In this document: piece by piece, positions 5,929 through 11,178 of the stretch
How positions within the stretch are numbered: the first letter of the stretch is position 1
Layout: each line of letters begins with the position of its first letter
The notes under the pieces: generated by a model
What the model saw: the letters and a program-made list of their open reading frames with translations, nothing else
What the model was told of the DNA's origin: nothing
Database searches by the model: none
Translations under genes and position numbers: made by a program
Assembly (NCBI GenBank): GCA_027335545.1
Contig: DAHWHV010000650.1
Coordinates: 1-11,178 of the forward strand
Direction of reading: 5' to 3'
From: Clostridia bacterium
GTDB lineage: Bacteria; Bacillota_E; RBS10-35; JAJYVN01
Length of the DNA stretch: 11,178 nt

Positions 5929-6804
5929 CTACACCCCACCCTCGGCAGAGGCGTTGGGCGCCGCGCGCCCGAACAGGTCACGCCCCGCCCGCGGAGCGAC
6001 GCTCGCCTCCGGCGCGCGGTGCTCCCGCGCAGCGACGCTCGCCTCCGGCGCGCGGTGCTCCCGCGGGGCCTTGATCCAGTCGTAGCCCTCCCGCTCGATG
6101 CGGTCCACGAGTTCCCGCCCCGCCGAGTGCACGATCCTGCCCTCGTACATGATGTGGACGAATTCCGGCTGGATGTAGCGAAGGATGCGTTCGTAGTGGG
6201 TGATCACCAGGACGCCCAGCTCTCCCCCCCGGAGGGAGTTGACCCCGGCGGAGACGATCTTGATGCTGTCCACGTCGAGCCCCGAGTCCGTCTCGTCCAG
6301 GACGGCGATCCGGGGCTCCAGCATGGCCATCTGCAGGATCTCGTTGCGCTTGCGCTCCCCACCCGAGAAGCCCTCGTTCAGGTAGCGACGGGCGACGCCC
6401 TCATCCCACTCCAGGAGGGCGATCTTCTCCAGGAGCTTCTTGCGGAACTGGACGAAGGGGAGCTCCCGCCCCCGCGCCTTCAGCGCGGAGTGGATGAAGT
6501 TGGCCACGGTCACCCCCGGCACCTCGACCGGGTACTGGAAGGCCAGGAACAGGCCGGCCCGGGCCCGCTCGTCGGCGCTCAGGGCCAGCAGGTCCTGGCC
6601 CCCCAGGCGAACGCTCCCACCGGTCACCGCATAGCGCGGGTGCCCGGCCAGCGTGTTGGCCAGGGTACTCTTGCCCGAACCGTTGGGGCCCATCAGCGCG
6701 TGGACCTCCCCCGGGCCGACGCGCAGGCTCACCCCGCGCAGGATCTCCTTGTCCTCCACGCTGGTCCGCAGGTCCTCGATCTCCAACGCGATCCCGTCCG
6801 CCAC
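5929..6804 (-). CDS. sufC: Fe-S cluster assembly ATPase SufC with duplicated C-terminal tail
   Basis: SufC is the ABC-type ATPase of the SUF scaffold. From the GTG at 6804 it has 291 residues: Walker A GPNGSGKST (39-47), Q-loop FQYPVEVPG (89-97), signature FSGGERKRNEI (146-156), Walker B IAVLDETDSGLD (166-177) and H-loop ITHY (202-205). The GTG start has a GGGGGGCGG site just upstream and gives a family-like N-terminus (IALEIEDLRTSVEDKEIL). The open frame runs up to 6942, but its early codons lie inside the promoter, so a longer protein is excluded. After GYDWIKA (about 240-246) the protein continues for some 45 residues not usual in the family, including two copies of REHRAPEASVA. It is the first gene of the suf operon and sits five bases before sufD. 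Confidence 0.95.
   Translation of the reverse strand: MADGIALEIEDLRTSVEDKEILRGVSLRVGPGEVHALMGPNGSGKSTLANTLAGHPRYAVTGGSVRLGGQDLLALSADERARAGLFLAFQYPVEVPGVTVANFIHSALKARGRELPFVQFRKKLLEKIALLEWDEGVARRYLNEGFSGGERKRNEILQMAMLEPRIAVLDETDSGLDVDSIKIVSAGVNSLRGGELGVLVITHYERILRYIQPEFVHIMYEGRIVHSAGRELVDRIEREGYDWIKAPREHRAPEASVAAREHRAPEASVAPRAGRDLFGRAAPNASAEGGV
5995..6066. repeat. 36-bp tandem duplication at the 3' end of sufC
   Basis: Two adjacent copies with a 36-base period (5995-6030 and 6031-6066) agree at 35 of 36 positions. The length is a multiple of three, so the duplication stays in frame and adds 12 residues to the SufC tail, doubling REHRAPEASVA. Near identity suggests a recent slippage or unequal-recombination event. 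Confidence 0.92.
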
Positions 6805-6913
6805 CCTATCCGCCCCCCGTACGCGACCCGGGCCCCGCGGGCGAGCCGGGGCCCCGCCGGACCACAGGCGCCGGTGGCGGCCCGCCGAGGCGGCGCCGCC
6901 GGTCGCCGCAGCC

Positions 6914-6942
6914 ATTATAGGTGCCGCCCCAGGGGGTGTCAA
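6914..6942 (-). promoter_or_regulatory. Consensus sigma-70/sigma-A promoter of the suf operon
   Basis: On the minus strand TTGACA (6937-6942) and TATAAT (6914-6919) are separated by exactly 17 bases (6920-6936). Both hexamers match consensus at all six positions. Transcription would start near 6907, leaving a leader of about 100 bases before the sufC GTG at 6804. The spacer contains CCCCTGGGG, a small dyad. This explains why sufC should not be started upstream of 6804. Confidence 0.88.
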
Positions 6943-6969
6943 AAGTCGAGCGGAACACTCGGGAATGAC

Positions 6970-7005
6970 AAAACACCACGGGCCCTTGGCCTGGCCGGTT
7001 CCGTG
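6970..7005 (-). terminator. Weak terminator candidate after mscL
   Basis: On the minus strand CACGG and CCGTG flank a GC-rich inner region (GGCC / GGCC), followed within three bases by TGTTTTG. It lies about 15 bases past the mscL stop and just upstream of the suf promoter, the right place to separate the two units. The outer stem is short and the T-run is only four long. Confidence 0.35.
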
Positions 7006-7018
7006 CGTCAGGGCCGGC

Positions 7019-7423
7019 TCAGCCGAGCGCCGAGGTGCAGTGCATGCAGCGACGGGCCGCGACGGGGACCTCGCCGCAGCACTCCGGGCAGAGCTTGGTC
7101 GTGGGGGCCGGCGCCGGGCGGCGCCGGGCGACGCGGGCCGCGATGGCGTTGGCCGGCACGACGACCAGGTAGAAGACCGCGGCCCCGACCAGCAGGAAGG
7201 AGATCAGGGCGTTGAGGAAGTCGCCGTAGGGGAAGCGTGCGTGGTGGAGCGTGAAGGCTAGGTGGCCGAAATTCGGCGTGCCGACGAGGGCCGCGATCAG
7301 GGGCGTGACGAGGTCGCGCACCAACGCCTGAACCACGGCCTCGAACGCGGCCCCGATCACCACGGCCACCGCGAGGTCGATGACGTTGCCCCGGAAGAGG
7401 AACTTCTGCAGATCCCCCAGCAC
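7019..7423 (-). CDS. mscL: Large-conductance mechanosensitive channel MscL with C-terminal Cys4 zinc-ribbon-like tail
   Basis: MscL is a homopentameric inner-membrane channel that opens under membrane tension to release solutes on osmotic downshock. The 134-residue protein starts MLGDLQKFLFRGNVIDLAVA, the amphipathic N-terminus and first membrane helix (about 12-48). A periplasmic loop (about 49-66) and second helix (about 67-96, DFLNALISFLLVGAAVFYL) follow. The cytoplasmic end is not the usual coiled coil alone: it has CPEC (112-115) and CMHC (126-129), a CxxC-10-CxxC arrangement able to bind zinc. Comparable Cys-rich tails are known on some MscL proteins. The GTG start at 7423 has GGGGAGG six bases upstream. 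It follows tRNA-Arg by 59 bases and may be partly read through from it. Confidence 0.95.
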   Translation of the reverse strand: MLGDLQKFLFRGNVIDLAVAVVIGAAFEAVVQALVRDLVTPLIAALVGTPNFGHLAFTLHHARFPYGDFLNALISFLLVGAAVFYLVVVPANAIAARVARRRPAPAPTTKLCPECCGEVPVAARRCMHCTSALG

Positions 7424-7482
7424 GGCGCACCTCCCCGCCGCGCCACCACCGGGCGAGCGGTCGGGCTCGGGGAGTGCGGCTC

Positions 7483-7561
7483 TGGTGCGCCCGGTAGGAT
7501 TTGAACCTACGCAAACCAGGCTCCGGAGGCCTGTGCTCTATCCAGGCTGAGCTACGGGCGC
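7483..7561 (-). tRNA. tRNA-Arg (anticodon CCG), CCA end encoded
   Basis: The minus strand folds into a full cloverleaf: acceptor GCGCCCG (7555-7561) with CGGGCGC (7487-7493), D-arm GCTC/GAGC with loop AGCCTGGATA, anticodon stem CAGGC/GCCTG with loop CTCCGGA, and T-arm GTAGG/CCTAC with loop TTCAAAT. The anticodon CCG reads CGG arginine codons, which are common in GC-rich genomes. The discriminator base is A, followed by an encoded CCA (7483-7485). The variable region is six bases, one more than standard. A weak hairpin (7454-7469, CGAGC/GCTCG) lies downstream without a U-tract. Confidence 0.95.
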
Positions 7562-7570
7562 AGCAGGGAA

Positions 7571-7599
7571 ACCATAGCATGCCAACGGCGTGTCGTCAA
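7571..7599 (-). promoter_or_regulatory. Promoter of tRNA-Arg
   Basis: On the minus strand TTGACG (7594-7599) and TATGGT (7571-7576) are separated by 17 bases. Transcription would begin around 7564, only a few bases before the mature 5' end at 7561. Position and spacing strongly support it. Confidence 0.78.
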
Positions 7600-7698
7600 A
7601 GGCCGAGCCGGGCGGCCGGATGGCCCAGGCGTCGAGGCGGCGGCCCGGTCAGACCGCCCGGCCCGGCGCTGGCGGACCCGGACGGACCCGCCCATTGC

Positions 7699-7717
7699 GG
7701 GGGGCCTGCCGCCCCCC
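7699..7717 (-). terminator. Strong GC hairpin downstream of the hydroxypyruvate isomerase gene
   Basis: GGGGGGC and GCCCCCC form a perfect 7-bp stem around a five-base loop, 60-80 bases past the stop codon at 7779. No U-tract follows on the minus strand, so it may be a factor-assisted or imperfect terminator. It separates the isomerase gene from the tRNA-Arg promoter. Confidence 0.4.
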
Positions 7718-7778
7718 AGGGGCGGGGGCGCGAGCCGCTCCCCCGCTCGGGCCCCCGCGGGTCCCGGCCCGCGCCCGC

Positions 7779-8543
7779 TCAGCCGCGCATCGCGGCCAGG
7801 GCCGCCCGCAGGGCATCGCCCGACCGCTCGGCCCCGCCCTGGGGCCGGAACTCCAAGCCGACGAAGCCGTCATACCCCGTGGCCTCGATGGCGGCGCACA
7901 CGTTGCGGTAGTGGATCTCCCCCGTGCCGGGCTCGAAGCGCCCGGGAACGTCCGCCGCATGGAAGTAGCCGATATGCGCGGAGTGGCGGCGGATCGTCGC
8001 GATGAGGTTCCCTTCCATGATCTGCATGTGGTAGATGTCGTACAGGACCTTCACCGAGTCCGAGGCCACGGCCTCGATCACCCGAACCGCCCGCTCCGTC
8101 TCGTCCAGGAAGTACCCCGGGTGGTCGACCAGCGTGTTCAGGAGTTCCAGGTTCAGCCGGACCCCCGCCCGCTCCGCCTCAGGGGCGACCGCGCGCAGCC
8201 CGCGGACGACGGAGGCCTCCTGTTCCTGGAGGGCCAGTCCCGCGACGCGGTTGCCCGTGGTCACGATGACGTTGCGCAAGCCGTGCTGCGCGGCGGTGGC
8301 GACAGCCCGGCGCAGGCCCGTCTCCGCCTCCTCGCCCCGGCCCGGGTCGGTCAGCGGCACCCCGCACGCGAAGGTGCCGACCCGCACCCCCAAGGCATGG
8401 GCCCGCCGAAAGATCGCCTCCAGGTCCTTGCCACCGGGGCCCCAGAACTCCACGGCATCACACCCCGCCGCCGCGGCGGCGTCGATGCGCTCGACGAAGG
8501 GCATCTGGGTGAACAGCATCTCGATACAGGCGGAGAGCATCAT
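7779..8543 (-). CDS. hyi: Hydroxypyruvate isomerase-family TIM-barrel protein
   Basis: The 254-residue protein is a xylose-isomerase-like TIM barrel close to hydroxypyruvate isomerase, which interconverts hydroxypyruvate and tartronate semialdehyde in the cytoplasm during glyoxylate and glycerate metabolism. Family wording is clear: NLELLNT (E133), HPGYFLDET (141-149), LYDIYHMQIMEG (167-178, D169, H172), ADVPGRFEPGTGEIHY (197-212) and VGLEFRPQG (E231). The metal ligands expected for Hyi (two Glu, one Asp, one His) are all present: E133, D169, H195 and E231. The two ATG codons at 8543 and 8540 are adjacent; AAAGGAACGG lies about 12 bases upstream, so either may be used. The gene follows another TIM-barrel gene by 150 bases. 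A related tartronate-semialdehyde or sugar-acid isomerase role is possible. Confidence 0.85.
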   Translation of the reverse strand: MMLSACIEMLFTQMPFVERIDAAAAAGCDAVEFWGPGGKDLEAIFRRAHALGVRVGTFACGVPLTDPGRGEEAETGLRRAVATAAQHGLRNVIVTTGNRVAGLALQEQEASVVRGLRAVAPEAERAGVRLNLELLNTLVDHPGYFLDETERAVRVIEAVASDSVKVLYDIYHMQIMEGNLIATIRRHSAHIGYFHAADVPGRFEPGTGEIHYRNVCAAIEATGYDGFVGLEFRPQGGAERSGDALRAALAAMRG

Positions 8544-8556
8544 GGCGCAACCCGTT

Positions 8557-8591
8557 CCTTTCTGGGTAACCTGGCCTCTCTGGATACCTGG
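8557..8591. repeat. Imperfect tandem repeat of 17-18 bp at the hyi ribosome-binding region
   Basis: Copy one, CCTTTCTGGGTAACCTGG (8557-8574), is directly followed by copy two, CCTCTCTGGATACCTGG (8575-8591). Each has a GGT/ACC-type small dyad (GGTAACC; GGATACC). The first copy overlaps the purine-rich ribosome site of hyi on the minus strand. It could be an operator pair or a chance duplication. Confidence 0.4.
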
Positions 8592-8663
8592 GCCACTCCC
8601 CCGCAGCGACGACCGACCCGCCCGACCGACACCAGGCCCGGGTACGCCATACGCCTGGCGCCC

Positions 8664-8698
8664 CGTAGCGGGCCCCCGCTCCCAACCGACGCGCTACG
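8664..8698 (-). terminator. Inverted repeat at the end of the upstream TIM-barrel gene
   Basis: CGTAGCG (8664-8670) and CGCTACG (8692-8698) form a perfect 7-bp stem around a 21-base loop. The stem includes the TAG stop codon at 8694-8696. It has no T-run; it may mark a transcript end or an mRNA-stabilising structure. Confidence 0.25.
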
Positions 8699-9479
8699 TC
8701 CGCGCCAGCTCAGGCGCACGCGCCAGTTGATGGAAGAGGGCATGGTAGTAACGCATCAGGCGCACGGGCTCTGGACTGGCGGGGATCTCGGCGAGGCAAG
8801 CTCCGTCGTAACCGGAGGCCAGAAGGAGCCGGAACAGTTCACGCCAGGGGTAGTGCGGGCTCCAGAGTTCCTGGATGTGCACCAGGCCGATGCGCCCCCG
8901 CATCCGGGCGAAATCGGCGGCGATCGATCCGTCCCGGACGTCCACGGCGTTGCAGTTCCAGCAGACGCGGACCGCCGGGTGCCCGCAGGCCTCCAGGATG
9001 GCGGCGATGTCCACGGCCGCCGCGACCGAGCCGTGCATCTCCAGGCGGAGCTCGACGCCCCGACCCGCGGCGTGCTCCCCGCAACGCGCCAGGGCGCGCC
9101 CGATCTGCCCCAGCGTCTGTTCCCTGGGAATTCCCGCCCGTACTTGGTCCCCGTTGGGCCGAACCTTGACCCCGGGGCAGCCCAGGTCGGCGGCGAGGTC
9201 CACCGCCGCCGCCGTCGCGGCGATGTTGGCCTCCAGCGTCTCCGCCTCCAGGGAATGATACTCGCAGACGGTGCCGATCCCGGCCAGGCGGACGGGGGAG
9301 GCGGCGAAACGCTTGCGCACCTCGCGGCGCTCCGCCGCCGTCAGGGACGGTTCCACGCCGTGCCCGTGGGTCGTGCGCAGCTCAACCGCCTCAAAACCCG
9401 TCTCCTCGCAATGGTGCAGAAGGGTGTCCAGGTCCCAGTCCTTGGCCAGGTTGTACGTGACCAGCCCCAGGTGCAGCAC
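8694..9479 (-). CDS. Sugar phosphate isomerase/epimerase-family TIM-barrel protein
   Basis: This 261-residue protein belongs to the xylose-isomerase-like TIM-barrel (AP endonuclease family 2) group of sugar isomerases and epimerases. It starts LGLVTYNLAKDWDLDTLL, with the first barrel strand, then GFEAVELRTTHGHG (28-41). Likely metal ligands follow: E147 in LRLEMHGS, the WNCNAVD segment (174-180), H201 in LVHIQEL and E231 in CLAEIP. The WNCN segment replaces the more common D-x-x-H type wording, so the substrate is hard to infer. The GTG at 9479 is preceded by GGAGGGAG at suitable spacing. The gene precedes hyi on the same strand and may act with it in sugar or sugar-acid catabolism; this is inference from proximity. 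I do not assign a reaction. Confidence 0.82.
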   Translation of the reverse strand: MLHLGLVTYNLAKDWDLDTLLHHCEETGFEAVELRTTHGHGVEPSLTAAERREVRKRFAASPVRLAGIGTVCEYHSLEAETLEANIAATAAAVDLAADLGCPGVKVRPNGDQVRAGIPREQTLGQIGRALARCGEHAAGRGVELRLEMHGSVAAAVDIAAILEACGHPAVRVCWNCNAVDVRDGSIAADFARMRGRIGLVHIQELWSPHYPWRELFRLLLASGYDGACLAEIPASPEPVRLMRYYHALFHQLARAPELART

Positions 9480-9638
9480 GCCTCCGCTCCCTCCGGCCCT
9501 GCGTCCGCCGCCGGCGGCCGCGCATTCGGCCCAGGCGTCCCCTTAGACGCCGAGGCCTGCCGTCCTGCCGGAGCCCGACCATTCCCAGGGGCGTCCTTCC
9601 GGAGGGCGACCGCGCTTGCGACGCCAGAGGCGGCGGCT

Positions 9639-9923
9639 TCAGGCCCAGCGTCCGGACAGCAGCAGGCCGCCGATCACCAGGAACGCCACCCCCGCCCCGA
9701 CATGGATCAGGCGCAGCGGGACGACGTGCGCCAGCGCGTCCCCGAGGAGCGTGCTGATCAGGGCGACCACGATCAGGGCGAGCGCGGCGCCGACGAAGAC
9801 CAGGAGCGGCGAGTGGCCGCCTGCGCTCAACATGAGCGTCGCCAACTGGGTCTTGTCCCCAAGTTCGGCCAGGAACACCAGTCCGAACGCCAGCCAAAAC
9901 CCGTGTGGCGGCGTGCCGACCAT
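9639..9923 (-). CDS. Half-size GDT1/TMEM165 (UPF0016) family cation transporter
   Basis: The protein has 94 residues and three hydrophobic segments (about 8-20, 38-60 and 72-90). Its only family signature, E-L-G-D-K-T, is at residues 20-25, at the end of the first segment. GDT1/TMEM165 proteins export or exchange Mn2+ or Ca2+ across membranes. Many family members have two such repeats with two signatures; this one has a single repeat, so it would need to dimerise or pair with a second half-size protein, and none is visible in this window. The ATG at 9923 has GGGAGGTG six bases upstream, which rules out the longer open frame to 10190. It is divergent from the nucleotidyltransferase gene. The cation is not determined by sequence alone. 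Confidence 0.87.
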   Translation of the reverse strand: MVGTPPHGFWLAFGLVFLAELGDKTQLATLMLSAGGHSPLLVFVGAALALIVVALISTLLGDALAHVVPLRLIHVGAGVAFLVIGGLLLSGRWA

Positions 9924-10122
9924 GTCGGCCACCTCCCTCGATCCCGGCCGGACACTGGGCGCGACGGCGCCCGCGGCCAGTGCTATGGCTTCCGGCCGGC
10001 CCCCAGAACGAAGCCGGGGGCTCCTGAATTTGCCGCGTAGCCGCGCAGCGGCCAGGGGCCGCGCGCGGGGCATGGTAAGCCCGCGCCGGGCCGAGTCGCC
10101 CGCGTGGGGGAGGGTGGCCGAG
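9924..10122. other. Divergent intergenic region between the GDT1-type gene and the nucleotidyltransferase gene
   Basis: This stretch of about 200 bases must serve both directions. It contains a GC-rich hairpin at 9999-10021 (GCCCCC / GGGGGC, 11-base loop). No confident -35/-10 pair was seen in either direction. I looked for the Mn2+-sensing yybP-ykoY riboswitch that often precedes GDT1-type genes and did not recognise its conserved sequence. Confidence 0.5.
9999..10021. promoter_or_regulatory. GC-rich hairpin in the GDT1-side leader
   Basis: GCCCCC and GGGGGC form a 6-bp stem with an 11-base loop about 75-100 bases upstream of the GDT1-type start. It could act as an attenuator or reflect base composition. 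Confidence 0.25.
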
Positions 10123-11178
10123 TTGCAGGCGGTCGTCATGGCCGGCGGGCGGGGAGAGCGGCTACACCCGTTGACGGCGGGCCGGCCCAAGCCGCTGGTC
10201 CCGCTCTTCGGGCGGCCGCTGCTGGGCTACCTGCTGCAGCACTTGGCGGAACGGGGCATCGACGAGGTCTTCGTCACGGCGGGACACCTCGGCGAGCAAC
10301 TCGAGGACTACCTCCGCGGCTTCCCCGCGGACACGCACCTGCACTGCTGTCGGGAGGACCGACCGCGTGGGACGGCCGGTGCCGTCGCCGATCTGCTCCC
10401 GCGACTCCGCTCACCGTTCCTGGTGGTCAGCGGCGACGCGGTGATCGACCTGGACGTCCAGGCGCTCCTGAACGCCCACCACCGGGACGGCAACCTGCTG
10501 ACGCTCTGCCTGGCCCCGCCGGCCGAACGCCTCCGCTTCGGCACGGTGGCCCTGGCCGGACGGCGTGTCCACCGCTTCCTGGAGAAGCCGCCGCTGGCCG
10601 ACCTGCTGCCCGGGGCCCAGCTGAACACCGGCTGCTACCTGATGGACGCGGAGGCCCTCGCCGGAGTGCCGCCCGCCGGACCCGTCGACTTCGCCCTGGA
10701 TGTCTTCCCGGGGCTGCTGGCGCGGGGCGGCCCGGTCGGCGCCGTGGCGGGGTCCACCTTCTGGCGGGACATCGGCACCCTGGAGGCCTACCGGGAGGCC
10801 CACTTCGATGGGTTGGCCGGCCGCCTGCCCTGGGCGCTACCGGCCCCCGGCACTCCGGTCCCGGAGGCTGCGCCGCATGGCCCGGTCCATTTCGGCCGCG
10901 GGGTCCACCTGGACCCGGAGGCCCACATCCAGGGCCCGACCGTGCTCGGGGATGGCTGCCGCGTCGGCCGGGCAGCGGAACTGACCCGCTGCGTCCTGCT
11001 GCCCGGTGCCGTCGTGGGGGCCGGGGCGGTCCTGCGCGACTGCGTCCTGGACCAGGGGGCCCGGGTTCCCGGGGGGTGGCACCTGGTCGGGGCCGGCATC
11101 GCCGGCGGGCCGCGGACGCCCTTCCGGCTGCTCCGGACCCAGCGCGGGCCGCAGCCGGCCCCCGCCTGCGCGCCCGCG
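10123..11178 (+). CDS. Sugar-1-phosphate nucleotidyltransferase (NDP-sugar pyrophosphorylase, mannose-1-phosphate guanylyltransferase-like), cut by window edge
   Basis: The enzyme joins a sugar-1-phosphate to NTP, giving an NDP-sugar for glycan or cell-envelope synthesis. The visible 352 residues start MQAVVMAGGRGERLHPLTAG, the glycine-rich nucleotide-binding signature, followed by RPKPLVPLFGRPLLGYLL. Further landmarks are the metal-binding SGDAVIDLD, the sugar-binding FLEKPP, LNTGCYLMD and FWRDIGTLEAY. After about residue 250 the sequence turns into hexapeptide-like repeats (VHLDPEAHIQGPTVLGDGCR, CVLLPGAVVGAGAVLRDCVL), a left-handed beta-helix as in bifunctional or GMPP-type proteins. No stop codon occurs before the window ends. 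The TTG at 10123 gives the classical N-terminus and is about nine bases from GGGGGAGG; GTG at 10114 and ATG at 10072 are in-frame alternatives. Substrate (mannose or glucose) is not settled. Confidence 0.9.
   Translation, partial: MQAVVMAGGRGERLHPLTAGRPKPLVPLFGRPLLGYLLQHLAERGIDEVFVTAGHLGEQLEDYLRGFPADTHLHCCREDRPRGTAGAVADLLPRLRSPFLVVSGDAVIDLDVQALLNAHHRDGNLLTLCLAPPAERLRFGTVALAGRRVHRFLEKPPLADLLPGAQLNTGCYLMDAEALAGVPPAGPVDFALDVFPGLLARGGPVGAVAGSTFWRDIGTLEAYREAHFDGLAGRLPWALPAPGTPVPEAAPHGPVHFGRGVHLDPEAHIQGPTVLGDGCRVGRAAELTRCVLLPGAVVGAGAVLRDCVLDQGARVPGGWHLVGAGIAGGPRTPFRLLRTQRGPQPAPACAPA

Noticed and set aside
7590..10040. Plus-strand open frame of 816 codons across the isomerase and GDT1-type genes
   Set aside because: It runs antisense to three real genes and an intergenic region; low-complexity composition, no recognisable domain, no ribosome site.
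9924..10122. Mn2+-sensing yybP-ykoY riboswitch upstream of the GDT1-type gene
   Set aside because: Neither the conserved loop sequences nor the expected stem arrangement could be recognised by eye; only a plain GC hairpin is present.
1..11178. CRISPR arrays, insertion sequences, prophage genes, toxin-antitoxin or defence genes
   Set aside because: No spaced repeat array, transposase, integrase, phage structural or nuclease/toxin motif was seen on either strand.

Overview
This is a window from a very GC-rich bacterial chromosome. The gene set is mostly housekeeping: a SUF iron-sulfur assembly operon of the sufC-D-S-U type, a mechanosensitive channel, a tRNA, a siroheme decarboxylase and sugar-related enzymes. 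SufU instead of SufA/SufE, together with a PgpA of the Bacillus YutG kind, suggests a high-GC member of Bacillota or a related phylum. This placement is an inference; no single marker here fixes it. GTG or TTG starts are common, and most genes have purine-rich Shine-Dalgarno sites.

Layout: everything from 1 to 9923 lies on the minus strand and is read from high to low coordinates. First comes a half-size GDT1/TMEM165-type cation transporter (9639-9923), then two xylose-isomerase-like TIM-barrel proteins (8694-9479 and 7779-8543, the second a hydroxypyruvate isomerase). Next is tRNA-Arg(CCG) with its own promoter (7483-7561), then mscL with a C-terminal Cys4 ribbon (7019-7423). The suf operon follows: sufC (5929-6804), sufD (4709-5923), sufS (3130-4626) and sufU (2691-3137). 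It starts from a promoter at 6914-6942 that matches the sigma-70/sigma-A consensus exactly, with a 17-bp spacer. Where sufB would be expected there is instead a YutG-like PgpA gene (2063-2581). A fused two-domain AhbA/AhbB-type siroheme decarboxylase (827-1879) comes next. Last are a roughly 580-base non-coding gap and the N-terminal part of a sugar-type ABC transporter ATPase (up to 244). On the plus strand, divergent from the GDT1 gene, a sugar-1-phosphate nucleotidyltransferase runs off the right edge (10123-11178).

Functionally, SufS and SufU mobilise sulfur from cysteine and SufC/SufD form part of the scaffold; the SufB scaffold subunit must be encoded elsewhere or be missing. The siroheme decarboxylase leads to heme d1 or to heme by the siroheme route, which adds a second iron-cofactor gene close to suf. 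The sugar isomerases, ABC ATPase and nucleotidyltransferase suggest carbohydrate uptake and activation, but they are not one clear operon.

I did not find an obvious novel defence or mobile system. The more unusual signals are the sufB-less suf operon, low-complexity extensions on SufS and SufC (the latter built by a 36-bp tandem duplication), a triple 13-bp iterated element and a REP-like hairpin in the siroheme decarboxylase leader, and several dyad elements near sugar-gene starts.
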